A DNA stretch of 64,000 nucleotides from Oasisia sp. SBJ-2009 (taxonomy: Eukaryota; Annelida; Polychaeta; Sabellida; Siboglinidae). The position numbers and the translations under genes are program-made. The DNA is taken from contig OZ024861.1 of assembly GCA_964017155.1 (NCBI GenBank), positions 34,780,324 to 34,844,323 of the forward strand, in the 5' to 3' direction. Positions 39,501-49,925 of this stretch are shown in pieces. Each line of letters starts with the position of its first letter. Position 1 is the stretch's first letter. The notes under the pieces are model-generated. The model was not told the DNA's origin and ran no database searches. It saw nothing but the letters and a program-made list of their open reading frames with translations.

Positions 39501-42500
39501 ATGCAAGTATAGTGACCACGTCACTGGTCAAAGAGTCAGGGTCAGTCGGCACTCCTACAACCATCACATTCACACTTGTTCCAAAGTCAATTTGTTTGCG
39601 AAAATGCAACCCTACTTACTAAGATATTAATTTATAAAAAGTTATGACATTAGAAAATACCATATCGATCTCAAGACTTCATCACAATTTACTGAATTAA
39701 AAATAATAAGCAATTAACTTTTTTCAGTTAATAATTTGTTCACTTAATCATATATTTGCATTTGTCACATTATGCTTGTTACTATCAAAATATACAAAAA
39801 GAAACTTATTTCTAATTAACCTGGTGAAAAATTAATGCAATTAATTTGACTGGGATAATTCAAATTAATACTTATGAATTTAAATCAACTCAAAGTAAAA
39901 ATGAGACCCACCTGAACCAGTGAACTCTGTGAGCAGACAGTCGGCCGAGTCCAACTGAAACAACACAGCCAGTGTCAACACAACACACAGGCAGCCTGGG
40001 CTAAACAAATGAGATGAGTGTCTAGTTGTATCTATTTACTGTACACCATGTATCCCAAAGCAACTTGTTATGTGTACACACAAAAATGTCCATCCCTGAG
40101 TGGTGTCGACATGTGCACAGCAACAGTTGTTGAACACACCCAACCTAACATTGGTTCTGAACTGCATAACACCATGACTAATAAATTTAAATCAATCTAA
40201 CATGCAGATGAACCCCTAAATAAGTAAATATTATTAACGCTATTGGGACTCTCATAAATTGATAACCTCCAGGGTGGAACACACAAAGAATCATAATTAC
40301 CACCCATTCGCTCGCTCACTCGCCCACACACACCTTCGTATGCACCCACATTATTAAAGTGAGAAGTGACATGTGCTGCCACCTACCATTGTGTTGGGTT
40401 TGTAGTGGAGTTTCTCTGCTACTGCTGTCAGGAGCTGAGTGAGAGTCGCCTTCGCTGCGACATGAACACTCCCCGCATTGCACACGTTCGACGTCTCCAG
40501 CACCATCTGGTGGCAAACACAACAACTACAATAACACCAACAACAGCTTCAAATGTGCACTGTATAAAAGAAATAATTTCAATATATAATAACAAACAAC
40601 TACTGTTCAGCAGCACCACTCTGAGACATGCATACTAACTACTCGAAAGCACCCAGTGTCAAATACAACAACCAATCAATGCCACCTAGTGGGAAACACA
40701 TCAACTACTCAGCACCATCTATTGGCAAGCAGAACAACTACACACCACCACCTAGTGACAAGCACAACAACCAATAAAACACCACACAGTGACATAAAGA
40801 ACAACTAATCTCCACCATCACCTAATAATTTGTAATAATAAACACAGTCAACAAACCAGCACCATATCCGGGTGTGCCACAGTAGGAGAAGAAACAGATT
40901 GTGTAACCAAGACCAAAGTGCATCCTGTTTCATAGTACAGAATGAAATATAATGTGAGAATTCCATAACAATGCATGCATCACTTTGTTCCAAGTCATAA
41001 CATTACACATCAGCTGTCACATAGTAATACAAATTTGAGTATCAGTTATCATCTGCTTGAACTTATTAATACATTTGTGACGTACCAAACAAACCATCAT
41101 CCCATTACATATGCATGCACCTGAGCTAACAGCATGCGGTACTGTCACCCGGCATCCCAGATTGCCATGGGGAATGTCACACCGGAGTTTACCTTGCTCG
41201 ACTCATCACATGACCGCTGCAGAAAACGGTCAAGGATTCTGACAAAGATGACAAGCAGGTGATTGTGACTGTAGGCAGAGGTGCGCTGAAAGGTGTCAAT
41301 ACAGTGCTGCAACACAGAACATGCCTACATCAACTTGGAACATGCCTGCACAGGCCTGTGTCTACACAGAACATGCCTACATCAATTCAGAGCACGCTAA
41401 CATAATAATGTCCATGTCAACACGCAAAATCCTACATCAACAGCAAGAAGCCTACAAATGCATATATCAACAAAGAACATGCCTACATCAACACAGAACA
41501 AGTGTACGCACACCAACATTAACACAGCCTATATATATATATATAATTATATATATATATATATAATGACTAAATTAACACAGTACATGCCTACATCAAT
41601 GCAGAACAAGCCTACGTATGACAAACTATGCCTATATAATGCCTACATTAACACAGAACAAGGCTACGTGGACATACATGTCAACTTAAACACAGAACAT
41701 GCCAGATAGTCACATATTAATGCAGAACAAGCCTATGTATGTATAGTATTGCATATATACAAAAACAACAAAATTAACACATCTATGTAGGACATCCCTG
41801 CATTAATATATGACAAACTTGCATAAGTCTACCTAAAGACATAACAAGCTTAGATAGCCGTACATAAAACAAAATGTATATATATATATATATAATATAT
41901 ATATATATATATCAGTACTGCCTACATACCACATTACAACTTCAACAACACAAGGCATAACAATATAAAACATCCACATAGCACAGTCTACATGAACACT
42001 TGACATGCCTACAACAACGTAAAATGTAAAATAAAACAGTTCATGACAACACCACATGATAACATATCAATACAAACATGCTCACACTGACCAAGTCTCT
42101 CTCGATATATAATGTATTCCACACACGATTTGTTGCCCAGTTTAAATAAAATTATTCCGTTGGCAATGAACAAGAATCTACAACAATGACAACCTTAAAA
42201 TATTATCTGCCGGTACTTTCTCTAATATAAAAAAGCCATTAATATTCTTAACAGTGTACATTGTCAACGAACAGCGAAATCTCAGTTACCTCAATATCAT
42301 GCTAACCTTTGAGACTGGGCCAGAATTGCCTGAATAGCAGGTGACTTTATTTGCAGAACTAGTCTATTACAAAGTTGAGTGTAAAGTAGGTTCAACTGTA
42401 CTTTACCTACTATAACATACACCAATAGAAGCTGTCATATGAATGTAAAACACACATGTGTTTCAATATAGAATAGCTATACTGAAACAAAATAATAATG

Positions 42501-45500
42501 TGTCATATTCAATGTTGAACATGCCTACATTTACACATAACAGACTTACATAGAGAATACTAAGACCTGTGCAGAGAATATGCTGGGAACATGCCACAGA
42601 ATACAAGGACATAAGGTTGTTCTTAAACCTAGAAACAACACAGGGATCTACAGAAGTGCAGTTCCTTAGCCAGTGATTGTTGTCCTGTCAGACTGAAATT
42701 TTGTATGGGGATCAGATTGTGTATACAGTATACACTGCAGGTTGCAGCTATTGCCAGTAGGTGGCAGTTGTTACCTCGGCCATCTTTGTGATTACTCGGG
42801 CGTTCACACACCACGAACTTGAAAACGTCATATTGAGTAACATCTAAAAACAGAAACATCACACTGAGAATTTGTGCAGCATTTAGAATTCTGGGTAAAT
42901 GCTACTGGTAAATATTAAGAAATTAAATAGTTTCAATACATTTATTTCCATTCCAAGAATCTGTTATTTTGAACAGATGTTTTTTTAGCTGGAAACATCT
43001 TCTCTTTGTTGTGCTGTTGTGTACAATTTAAAGTAGAATAAGTGAGTTGTCACCAGAGATGACCTATGATACACTGACCTTCATAATGTCCACCTGCTGG
43101 TCATCACTGAGCGTTGGCATGACAACAACAGCACGCAGCATCTGTGTTGGCAGCCAGTGTTCCTCCTTCTCACTCTCCAGACACGACTCAAACCTCTTGT
43201 CCATGAGCAGCACCTGCCACACACAACACTCTGTGTCGCAGACAATTACAAAGGAGGGAGATATGGTGGTTTTCTCAACCTCACATCTACTCCTCCCTGT
43301 TTTGAAGGTCAACCCCCCCACCTCCCAATGTTTTGGGGCTAACCTAATCTCTCCCACAAGTTTATAATCAACTTCCCAATTCCCATCTCCACCATTTTCA
43401 GAGTCCACCTCCGACCTATTTATGAGATGAACCACGATAAAATGTTCAGACCAAGCTCCTATTTCCTGACATCATCATTAAGAATGCTGCATCATGAACG
43501 TCAGAGATAAATACTAAAACTCCCACTTTATGAACAATGGGACTACATGATTGAGACATTACTTTTGAGATGGACACCAAGATCCCAAATCGCAGCCATT
43601 ATGGTTAGGATGAAATGTGGAAAAATACACAATCACTTATACAAATATTTTTAAAACTTGAACACTGACCTGCATCCCATTAATGGCAATGGTCTCAAGT
43701 CGGTTGTTTTTGGACTCGAGGGCCAATTGTAGGGCTGTGAGACAACGCTCCCTGAAACATATTTCAGTGAGACTCTGAGAGAGTGAGTGTAAAGGTGCAC
43801 AAATTTAGCTTTATTTGGCTGTCAAGTAACAAACATTCCTGGAATGACAGGGTGATGACAAGTCAGATAAAGTACAACTGATTCAGCGTATGACACATAC
43901 ATCCATAAAGCATGACAGGTATATGCAGTTAATATACTGTAGCCAAACATGACTCAGATTATCACCAACAATTTTTTCAGAACAGATAATATAAAATGTT
44001 CATTTTAATTATTATGTATAGTTGTGTAATGTAATATTTTTAATCTGTCAATACTCGCCCATGTTGTAAAATTATTATTCTGTTGGTTACTACATCTTGC
44101 GACATTGATAATCACAACCCTCTATACAGTTCAATCATTCATGGTCATCAGCAACTGTATATCACTGGCTGGCCTTTCATGACTCACAATAATGTGTAAA
44201 ATGACTAAAATCACCTGTGGTAAATCATATAATTGTAAAAATTGATGTGGAAAGAAAGAAACAAGAACCCAAGTGTTCTCACCTGAGCTGATGTGGCTCA
44301 GCTGCATTAGCGACAATCTCATCCTGAAGTAAATCTGGAACATTTACTGGATATAAATGCTGCGTGGGCAGTAGATATGATTTTACACTGCCATAAGACA
44401 ACATCGGCAGTTTGAGAAGTTTATTCAGTGCAAATGTATTAGATCAGTATAAAAGTGTCAACATGCAACCGATATACTGGACAACCACATGTGCACAGCT
44501 GTATGACTTGGGCAATCCCATTTACAAAATCAGTGATATTGAATACCTGAAAACTGTCAATGTCATGACGCACTAGCGGGACATTTTCACTGGTATGTCC
44601 TCAGTAATACAGCAATGAATATTTTATTTTTGACCAAATTCATCCACTTTAAAACAATGGATTTTTTAATGAAGAAGTTATATATTTTTGTGAAACGGTC
44701 CCCTGGATGCTGGATCAGGCTATTGTGGTGACTCCAATTTCATAATTGAAAGCCATTTCCAATAGTCATTAATCAATGCGAATGAAGTATAATTTTATGA
44801 TCAGAATTGTACATAATGTTTGCCACTTACCAGCCAAATTAGAATTGCTACTGGAAATTATTTTGTTTACACGATGTTTAAATTGCAAACGGTTTTTTGA
44901 TTTGATGCAAGATCATAAAAAACACAAATAAAGCCTGGCAAACTAAAGCAAGCAACCTATTTTGGTGATTGAAATTTACACCGGAATTGTTTAAAACACA
45001 AATTATACCATATTCTGATGAACCTTTGTAAACAGAGTGGATTTTGTATAACACAGTAAAAGAGTCATTTAAAATATATAAAATTGACAATAATTATATT
45101 TATCAATGTTTTGCACCATAAGTAGTAAGTACAATTTAAAAAAAAAAAAAATTATACATATGCTTTTCTTTCTTGCCTGTTTTTAGATGAGTCATGGATG
45201 GAATGTTGAAACCTTTGTACGAAGCCTGTGCCTCATGCCATTCCAAGACTACAGTACATCTCTAAGTACTGGATACACGCATTTTACAATGAACAGTGCA
45301 GCGTCAGTAGACCTACCGGGTAGTCCAGGTAGTATTACCATACAATCTTTGGGGATAATTTAATAGTTAGCTACACCTATCAGGACTGGCAACAAAGACC
45401 TGATTGAACAGACTGCACAATTTACTATAATAAGTATAAATTATTTGCTCACACTTAATGAAGATGGAGATGGATTGACCAATTTTATAAAATGATCAAG

Positions 45501-47085
45501 ATAAAATAGCAGAAGCAGAGTTATAATTACACACTTAGAGAAATGTATAAATAAAATATGATAAAATATGGAGATTTCTGGAGGGACCACAGGTGAATTC
45601 GATAGGAATTCAATTATTTTAATGGGTAATGCTGGTGCATCAACTGGGGCTATGTTGAGTTATGGAGGAAGTGAGCTACAGATCGACAGATGAGACCAAG
45701 ATGTCATCAATATCATATATGTGGCATAAATACTTATATTATGGTACTGTACATACAACAGTTGGCATTCTTTTGAACCTCTAAATTCCATGGTAAATCA
45801 ATACATCATCATAGAATTTTTTTGTAATTGTAATGCCCAAACAATAGCTAAATTTTACATCTTCATCAAACTTCCTTGGTTATGTTCCCAACAATTATGG
45901 TTAGTTGGTTATTATGAACTGCTTAAATGTTGTTCCGGATCCGATGAATATTTCGTTGAAATACTGTATTTTTCTACTATGCCTTTTTGATGCCATGGTA
46001 ATGATCTCCAACTGAGTCCAAGGCCAACCTTACCTTGTTGTAATTTTATGTCCATAATTGTCATGGTAGATTCAACGCTGAATACAAGCAGCTAATATAT
46101 AGCATCAGTCTATCTTATCCTTTTGTTCATATGTAGATGCATAAAACAACTGCCACTACACTGTACCATTCACTTATTCTGTTTTGAGCCAATGCGTCCA
46201 CATGACCTGCCAATTACTTAACATGTGTTGTCTACATTATAAACTGCATACAACATATCTTTGCTTTGTTCATTATTACTAATAATCTTAAACGTTTGAC
46301 TCTTATAACTATAAAAACTAATGGTAACCACAACTCATTTATGGAATTATATATAATTCAGTACAACATGTTAGCACAAACATCAGGTTCCATGTTAATT
46401 TTGTCTTCTGTGAATACCTGGTGAAAGGAAATGAGTGTATCAAACCAATTTTTTTAACACTTTGTTTGTACAAACTTGACAGAACATGTGTTACATATTT
46501 AGGATATACCAAATAATTTATTCGGTGTTTTTGTAAAAAAAAAGTGCTGTTCATTACTTCATATGCACATACATACTGTTCCAAATAAAAAGTACTAAAC
46601 GCATCACCGACAGCGACTTTCAGTAACAAGATCGTTACCATCAACCGATCGAAATGAAGATGGTTGTCAACAAGTACATGTATGCTGCCAGGTATATGCG
46701 TTCACGCTTACCGCGCATACGATGTGGAAAAGTGCCGGACGAATAGCTGAGAAGTTGCGGGTCTGGGTCCATAGACAAAGTGGCTATAGTTCCGGACCCA
46801 GAAGTGTTCGTATAAACTAGTCACCTGGAACACAGTACTAGATTTATATTCCCACCATATTCCATAACATTGATCAACATTAATACATTAATCAACACAC
46901 ACACCGGCACATACACCATCCGATGCCGCGATGGCGCTGATCCGTACTATATTCGGGAAATACTAAATTTATGTCAAATGACCCTTACCAAGCGCATCCT
47001 GACATGTTTTCTTTATCGTCGCTTGTTTCGGTAACAAGCAGTTTTTTACCAGCTGCGCCAGACAATCTTCTATCGTTGATGTCAT
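17179..47085 (-). CDS. ARFGEF3: ARFGEF3 / BIG3 orthologue (BIG-family Sec7-like HEAT protein), complete, 35 exons
   Basis: On the minus strand the CDS is complement(join(17179..17439, 18455..18756, 19295..19526, 20050..20375, 20922..21133, 21697..21827, 22368..22596, 22836..22953, 23657..23830, 24185..24555, 25535..25703, 26280..26535, 26816..26995, 27732..27984, 29913..30098, 30565..30675, 31392..31623, 31971..32180, 32494..32601, 33519..33687, 34152..34297, 35172..35492, 35838..36001, 36876..36988, 37801..37933, 38534..38692, 39356..39554, 39912..39954, 40387..40506, 41193..41306, 42775..42843, 43079..43213, 43670..43751, 44283..44334, 46989..47085)). It totals 6177 nt, 2058 aa, with every junction in phase. 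Human BIG3 is about 2177 aa and aligns end to end by eye, for example [17 protein letters not shown], [15 protein letters not shown] and LMTEYKKRK blocks. BIG3 belongs to the BIG/GBF family but is regarded as lacking ARF-GEF activity and acts on secretory-granule traffic. No FRLPGE glutamate finger is visible here either. The start Met at 47085 was chosen by similarity; an upstream in-frame Met at 47163 lies in probable 5' UTR. Confidence 0.93.
17403..17895. repeat. Junction minisatellite at ARFGEF3 exon 35 acceptor, 61 bp x 8
   Basis: ATCACTGTC (+ strand) starts at 17431 and recurs every 61 bases up to 17858. On the minus strand each unit contains the 3' splice site (TGTTGTAG followed by GACAGTGATG) and about 36 bp of the exon. 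Only the unit at lowest coordinates continues into the unique exon. Entry at any other copy would reach TGA within 13 codons. Confidence 0.95.
19710..19873. repeat. (AGCAT)n pentanucleotide microsatellite
   Basis: About 33 near-perfect pentamers in the intron between exons 32 and 33. Long spurious MLCYA-repeat frames result on the minus strand. Its length mod 5 and absence of interruptions suggest high mutability. Confidence 0.97.
21900..21968 (+). mobile_element. Possible tRNA-like SINE remnant
   Basis: GGTGTCGTGGTTAAATG resembles a tRNA A box and CTGGTTCAACTCC resembles a B box, about 30 bases apart. The fragment is short and degenerate, so the call is weak. Confidence 0.25.
22150..22383. 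repeat. Junction minisatellite at ARFGEF3 exon 29 donor, 35 bp x 7
   Basis: ACTCACCTG starts at 22152, 22187, 22222, 22257, 22292, 22327 and 22362, exactly 35 apart. On the minus strand each unit is the end of the exon (GCACACCAG) plus donor GTGAGTG. The true exon end is at 22368; the rest are downstream decoy donors. Confidence 0.95.
22602..22710. repeat. 35-bp minisatellite, three copies, beside exon 29 acceptor
   Basis: GACACTACAACCTCACTGT recurs at 22611, 22646 and 22681. It starts three bases outside the acceptor but does not include exon sequence. Confidence 0.85.
22960..23105. repeat. Degenerate minisatellite beside exon 28 acceptor
   Basis: CACTGTAACACAACATGACC-like words recur four or five times. 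The first follows directly on the acceptor of exon 28 (CTGTAACACAACATCAC). Confidence 0.6.
23555..23645. repeat. Short minisatellite beside exon 27 donor
   Basis: GACACAGAACATGCCCCGACAGTGT-like units, about three copies, ending a few bases before the exon 27 donor at 23656. Confidence 0.6.
23860..24100. repeat. Degenerate compound minisatellite in intron 26
   Basis: ACAGCTATCAGGACAGCAGTGAC units and longer blocks (ACAAGTAAAGAATAGCAG twice) alternate. This accounts for the whole intron between exon 27 and about 24100. Confidence 0.75.
25200..25425 (+). mobile_element. Retroelement 3'-end remnant (AGCGCT..TAT tail)
   Basis: GTGAAGCGCTTTGATTG and AAAAAGCGCTATATTAAG resemble the 3' ends of many invertebrate SINE/LINE families, which end in a GCGCTATATAAA-type motif. 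It lies in the intron between exons 25 and 26. No coding remnant is visible, so the family is unknown. Confidence 0.45.
25535..32180 (-). CDS. ARFGEF3: ARFGEF3 exons 18-25: central HEAT-like region
   Basis: Residues about 741 to 1274. Recognisable blocks are [15 protein letters not shown] (exon 18), [18 protein letters not shown] (exon 19), [12 protein letters not shown] and [10 protein letters not shown] (exon 22), [16 protein letters not shown] (exon 23), [15 protein letters not shown] (exon 24) and [14 protein letters not shown] (exon 25). All have close human BIG3 counterparts in the same order. Exon 18 and exon 23 donors are duplicated in tandem. Intron 21 (27985-29912) contains a piggyBac-like element. 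Confidence 0.9.
26701..26830. repeat. Junction duplication at ARFGEF3 exon 23 donor, 60 bp x 2
   Basis: 26701-26760 and 26761-26820 align with each other, including CTTACCTG, the inverse of donor CAG|GTAAG. The true donor follows exon end 26816; a second full donor follows 26756. The 60 bases between are open and in frame. Confidence 0.9.
27425..27640 (+). mobile_element. tRNA-derived SINE, + strand copy
   Basis: The head ATGGTCAAGTGGTAGACCATTGAACTG has tRNA A-box form and is followed by a decayed B box (ACCAGATTTAAAACCCACC). The body, with GACTCTC..CCCCTTCCACCTGG and GAAGTCAAACAT, matches the SINE body at 34480-34690 in inverse orientation. It lies in intron 22. It is not a functional tRNA gene because the T-arm box is degraded. 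Confidence 0.6.
28524..29683. mobile_element. piggyBac-like non-autonomous transposon, 1.16 kb, TTAA ends
   Basis: The left end is TTAA (28524-28527) followed by CTCTTTACTGGGTAGACAG. The right end, read inward from TTAA (29680-29683), is CTCTTTACTGCGCAGACCG. About 16 of 19 bases agree, including the first ten. TTAA targets and a CYCTTT start are typical of piggyBac-type elements. Inside, TGGGCGGTTTTGGACGGTCTGCGC occurs in two adjacent copies (about 29617 and 29648). The 29000-29550 part is richer in CpG than the surrounding intron, with two short divergent open frames (29011-29268 minus, 29280-29543 plus) that I cannot match to a transposase. The element sits in ARFGEF3 intron 21. Confidence 0.65.
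30730..31375. repeat. Degenerate minisatellite filling ARFGEF3 intron 19
   Basis: Words of the form GAATGAAGTAAGATATCAC followed by AGACCAGA recur about 20 times with a spacing near 28-32 bases, from just outside exon 20 to just before exon 19. Nothing else is seen in the intron. Confidence 0.8.
31820..31990. repeat. Junction duplication at ARFGEF3 exon 18 donor, 85 bp unit
   Basis: TAGTATGGAGGCTTGCTACTG occurs at 31862 and again at 31947. The preceding about 55 bp of exon end plus the donor (ACTAG|GTACAG, minus strand) are repeated once fully and once partly upstream of 31861. The true exon ends at 31971. Confidence 0.9.
32494..36001 (-). CDS. ARFGEF3: ARFGEF3 exons 13-17: acidic linker and Sec7-like region
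   Basis: Residues about 439 to 741. Exon 14 (35172-35492) has the Ser/Asp-rich linker [11 protein letters not shown] and then the block ending [10 protein letters not shown], similar to human QNFASTFCSG. Exons 15-16 give [14 protein letters not shown] and [13 protein letters not shown], corresponding to the degenerate Sec7-like region of BIG3. Exon 17 is the [16 protein letters not shown] block (human IDGLESSAIGGQ). The acceptor of exon 13 and the donor of exon 16 lie inside minisatellites that copy them. The coordinates given use the copy nearest the unique coding part. Confidence 0.87.
32738..32782. repeat. Inverted repeat made of one junction-minisatellite unit
   Basis: GGTGACTCACCTATGAGA (32738-32755) and its near-perfect complement at 32765-32782 (one mismatch) surround a 9-base loop. 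Confidence 0.8.
32836..32880 (-). CDS. Possible 45-bp cassette exon in ARFGEF3 intron 16
   Basis: On the minus strand a pyrimidine-rich tract and TTAG precede 45 bases that end before GTGAGT. Length is a multiple of three, and with the phase-1 base from exon 16 it reads as 15 open codons including [11 protein letters not shown]. The pyrimidine tract comes from the SINE body, so this could be exonisation. I see no human counterpart; coding status is a guess. Confidence 0.25.
32865..32990 (-). mobile_element. Partial SINE copy (same family as 34480-34690)
   Basis: Shares TTTAGGAAGTG..CTCTAAA and TTGGTCCCTTCTACCTGTTC (minus strand) with the copy at 34480-34690. The TTGGTCCCTTCTA-GTTCTCT part is itself doubled here. 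The tRNA head is missing. Confidence 0.6.
32868..32910. repeat. Perfect 16-bp foldback
   Basis: CCTTCTATGTTCTCTA (32868-32883), an 11-base loop and the exact reverse complement (32895-32910). Pairing continues outward for about six more positions with one mismatch. Confidence 0.9.
32997..33535. repeat. Junction minisatellite at ARFGEF3 exon 16 donor, 28 bp x about 19
   Basis: The unit is GACTCACCTATGAGACTGTGTATGAGGT. On the minus strand each copy is exon end ACAGTCTCATAG plus donor GTGAGTC. Small insertions break the period near 33400-33510. The true exon end is 33519, and up to about 18 decoy donors follow. A further isolated copy is at 32738. Confidence 0.93.
34480..34690 (-). mobile_element. 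tRNA-derived SINE, - strand copy
   Basis: On the minus strand, GGTTGCGCAGTAGAGTGTTG and TTGGACTGTTGATTG form a tRNA-like A-box and anticodon arm. AGTAGATTGATTCCGCC is the B box. A body with TTTAGGAAGTGACTC and TTGGTCCCTTCTACCTG follows. It is in the intron between exons 14 and 15. Confidence 0.7.
35957..36270. repeat. Junction minisatellite at ARFGEF3 exon 13 acceptor, 52-54 bp x 6
   Basis: TCTATGATACTGG (+) starts at 35993, 36047, 36099, 36151, 36203 and 36257. On the minus strand each copy is an acceptor (CCAG) followed by TATCATAGACTCACTGGAGG. The outermost copy (exon start would be 36265) has the best pyrimidine tract (TTTCATTTTCCCAG), but only the two copies nearest the unique exon (36001, 36055) give an open frame through it. 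Confidence 0.95.
36876..47085 (-). CDS. ARFGEF3: ARFGEF3 exons 1-12: N-terminal DCB/HUS-like helical region
   Basis: Residues 1 to about 438. Exon 1 (46989-47085) begins [12 protein letters not shown] and ends inside a codon. Exons 2-3 give the [18 protein letters not shown] block, almost identical to human [16 protein letters not shown]. Exon 10 (38534-38692) carries [15 protein letters not shown] and [11 protein letters not shown], matching human ILGNPIHDKTITS and GRGSGCSC. Exon 11 ends at 37801 with a GC donor (GAG|GCAAG), the usual non-canonical type. Intron 1 (44335-46988) is 2.65 kb and shows nothing recognisable. Introns 5-7 hold AT microsatellites at 41529-41562 and 41878-41912. Confidence 0.9.
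37060..37345 (+). mobile_element. Non-LTR retrotransposon 3'-end remnant
   Basis: GCTTTTTCTTTGGAATATGC and the next codons read like the RAFSV..LWN.LP..V C-terminal segment common at the end of LINE polyproteins, with stops. The segment ends in GCAATAGAAGTTATC and then (ATT)-rich DNA, the usual tail. It lies in the intron between exons 11 and 12. Confidence 0.45.
37762..37775. promoter_or_regulatory. Palindromic X-box-like site
   Basis: GTCGCCATGGCGAC is a perfect 14-bp palindrome matching the RFX consensus GYYRCC-N2-RRNRAC. It lies 25 bases inside the intron after exon 11. Function is only inferred from the match. Confidence 0.3.
38101..38161. repeat. (GGAC)n/(AGAC)n microsatellite
   Basis: About ten GGAC tetramers flanked by AGAC tetramers. 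The following 38150-38500 is a loose GACAGAATGAAGGACAG repeat in intron 10. Confidence 0.9.
40499..40830. repeat. Degenerate junction-type repeat at ARFGEF3 exon 7 acceptor
   Basis: CACCATCTGGTGGCAAACACAACAACT at the acceptor is followed by decayed relatives near 40680, 40708, 40747, 40783 and 40812 (for example CAGCACCATCTATTGGCAAG). Because the unit overlaps the acceptor and the first exon bases, it looks like an older version of the junction minisatellites. Confidence 0.55.
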
Positions 47086-47260
47086 TGCGCCGTCAGTCTG
47101 ACGGACGCGGCAGCTTCGGCTCGGCCTCAGTTGACAGACGACAACGACAGACACTGCGCGCAAGACTCGAGTCGACAGAGAGCCGATGCCAGCGATGGGG
47201 CGTACACGGAGACAGGCGTTACCTTGTCGCTTGTATAATAGTCAGGCATTTATAAAGAAC
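47086..47260 (-). promoter_or_regulatory. Probable ARFGEF3 5' UTR / promoter-proximal region
   Basis: Directly upstream of the ATG the DNA is much richer in CpG than its surroundings (GACGGACGCGGCAGC and similar). Two GGCAACC words lie at about 47278 and 47300. No TATA box in a convincing place. The transcription start cannot be fixed from sequence. Confidence 0.45.
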
Positions 47261-48788
47261 AACTTCGTCTATTACAAGGCAACCATCTCAAGCGGCTAGG
47301 CAACCCTCTAACATGTCCGCGCTGTGCTAAAATACAGCTTCCCATCCATCATTGATAATCGACATCAACATTATCTTTCGCTGTTTTTCACCAGTGCTGC
47401 CGCCTACTTCCGTTCTTGCTAATTAAGTGTCTCCCTCTGTCGGATACTTTAAATAGTTCATAATTCGAACTGGCTAAATGACACGAACAGTCAGGTGACC
47501 TTATTACCAAGACTATTTTTTTATTATTTACATTGCATATGGAAATACTTTGGGATTGTCGTGGGGTGACCTTTATTGAGAGGTGGTTATATTACTTATT
47601 ACTGAGATCAGTGAGGTGACCTAAAATGCTTTATTTAGCAAAATTACAGTAAATTTATATTTGTTGGTATCATATTTTACTAATTAAAATCCTTACGGAA
47701 TGTTTCAAACGCACTTATTTGGAGTTTTGTCCTTGGCTATGTGGGAGAAGGTGCATAACATACGTAATTGGGCGTGTAAGTCTCGCGCGCGAAAACGAGG
47801 CTGCGGGCAGTTGGGGGCAGGAAGTGCATATTCTCTATGTTAAAGTATAGGACTTCGTTTTGTTTTTGGTTGTAATAATCGAACTGTTCCAGTCTAATTA
47901 TTTCAGTTACATTATTACAAGCAGAAGCAGTGGAACACTTTGCCGGTGACAATGCTCACGGAAATCATAACTTTTAATCGATTGTTATGGTGGTTGCCAT
48001 GGCATCGCCGGCTTGTACTTGTGATTGTGAAGTTGCATGTGTTTGCCCGGTCTGTTTGGCGATGTTGACTAATAATGAAAAGTGCCATTTTTTTCGCGCA
48101 GTACAACCTGTTTGGGGCAAACGTATACATGTGTTATGATTATGTGCATTTAGACAACTTGTCAGATATAAGTGCTTATCGAAACCACAACGTACAGCAA
48201 TGTAAAATGCGAATCCCGCAAAAGACACACACGGCCTAAAATTGTGGGGAGTGTCTATTATCTGCACTACGCAAATCGAAATATGTCTATGTCATAGACT
48301 ATGATAGTTGGATAAACTCAATATTAAATCGGGCATTTAAGATAAGAAAGGTATAATACAAGATATTTATGACCTGATTTTCCTAGTTTTCATCAGGCCA
48401 TATACGTATAACTATCTGCGGTGTACGTCAATAACGTAGTGCAGGCAACGTAGGCCTACAACAGTTATATAACGTTCAAAAGCTGTGTGTATATTATTTT
48501 TATATTTTCCATATAGACCTAATTAAGTGTGCTTTGTTAGATAACAAATGATATGCATATACACCTCAATAACACCTGAATTATAATAATACAAAACAAT
48601 TATTAGTGACGTCATAATCATTCTTATTTTATTGGCCATATTATCTTACCTCAAGTCGTCAAGATCTTACCTCAAGACCGGTCAGTAATTGCCCAAAACT
48701 GAGCATTGAGACCGACTCAAGAGATTGTTTTCTGCTGTTGTAGTTCTCTATTGATGTTTTTTTTTTCAATATGTTTTATTTTATCCGG
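47261..48788. other. Intergenic, nothing clear
   Basis: AT-rich DNA upstream of ARFGEF3. The only items I note are an X-box-like GTTGCCATGGCATC at about 47993 (one mismatch to consensus) and scattered CpG. No gene seen. Confidence 0.5.
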
Positions 48789-49068
<280 letters not shown>

Positions 49069-49119
49069 CAAAGTGGACTTGATCCTTCAGTTTCGAGCGT
49101 TAGGTAGGTAGTTTTCACT

Positions 49120-49925
49120 GTGATGAACGAGAATGGAGAGAGATTTGCGGACACTGCATGTGCCAAGAACAACATTGTCATCATTTCACACACAAAATAA
49201 TACACAAGACCACATGGGTGTCACCTGATCATTTGACAGATAACCAGATAGATCACATTTGCATAGGAAAGATATATATTTAGGAGGTCACTTGAAGATA
49301 TGTGAGTGACGAGAGGAGCAGACGTGGCATCCGACCACCACCTGCTCAATGCCAGATTGAAACTCAATTTGAAGCATTACCAGAACTGAGCAATAGCCCG
49401 ACAGATGGGCTGAACATTTTGAAGAACTTTTGAACATATCTGACCCACTTGATCCCCGTAGACATACAGTCAACAGAAGTTAATCTTTTTGTCAAATGTG
49501 ACAAACCTATCAACAAAGAAATCAGGAGGGCCATAAAGCAGCTGAAGTATAATAAAGTAGCAGAACAGGACGACATTCCAGCAGAAGTACTCAAGACAGA
49601 CATCGACACCTTTGTGGAGTTGTTGGACCCTCTCTTTACAAAGATCTGGGTAAAGGAAGAGGTTCCACCAGACTGGAGAGAGGGATACCTCATAACATTT
49701 CCCAAGAAAGGAGACCTCAGCAACTGTTCCAACTATAGAGGATTCACACTTCTGTCAGTGCCCTGGAACGTTTTCAATAGAATAATCTTGGAAAGAATTA
49801 AAGATGAAATCGACCCATTCCTGAGAGATCAACAAGCCGGATTCCACCCAAACAGATCATGCGTGGATCTGATCGCAACACTGCGCATCATAGTAGAGCA
49901 ATCCTTGGAGTGGGTCAGTGTGTGG
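49120..49925 (+). pseudogene. RTE-like non-LTR retrotransposon fragment (endonuclease end plus start of reverse transcriptase)
   Basis: 49123 onward reads [16 protein letters not shown] and, in other frames, DQIDH-like and RGADVASDHHLLNARL segments. These are the C-terminal signature of APE-type endonucleases, broken by frameshifts and stops. From 49449 an open frame of 162 codons continues into reverse transcriptase with KEVPPDW-, SNCSNYRG-, LLSVP-, RDQQAGFHPNRSC- and IIVEQSLEW-like blocks. It stops at about 49910, before the YxDD catalytic motif, and runs into GTGA/GGGT-rich simple sequence. So the copy is dead and truncated at both ends. Confidence 0.85.

Noticed and set aside
43217..43435. 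Extension of the exon 4 open frame upstream of its acceptor
   Set aside because: A clear acceptor (GTGGCAG) in phase 0 joins exon 3; the extension has no counterpart in BIG3.
47086..47163. Upstream in-frame Met (47163) as start of ARFGEF3
   Set aside because: The extra N-terminal residues are low-complexity, while the Met at 47085 starts right before the segment that aligns with the human N-terminus.
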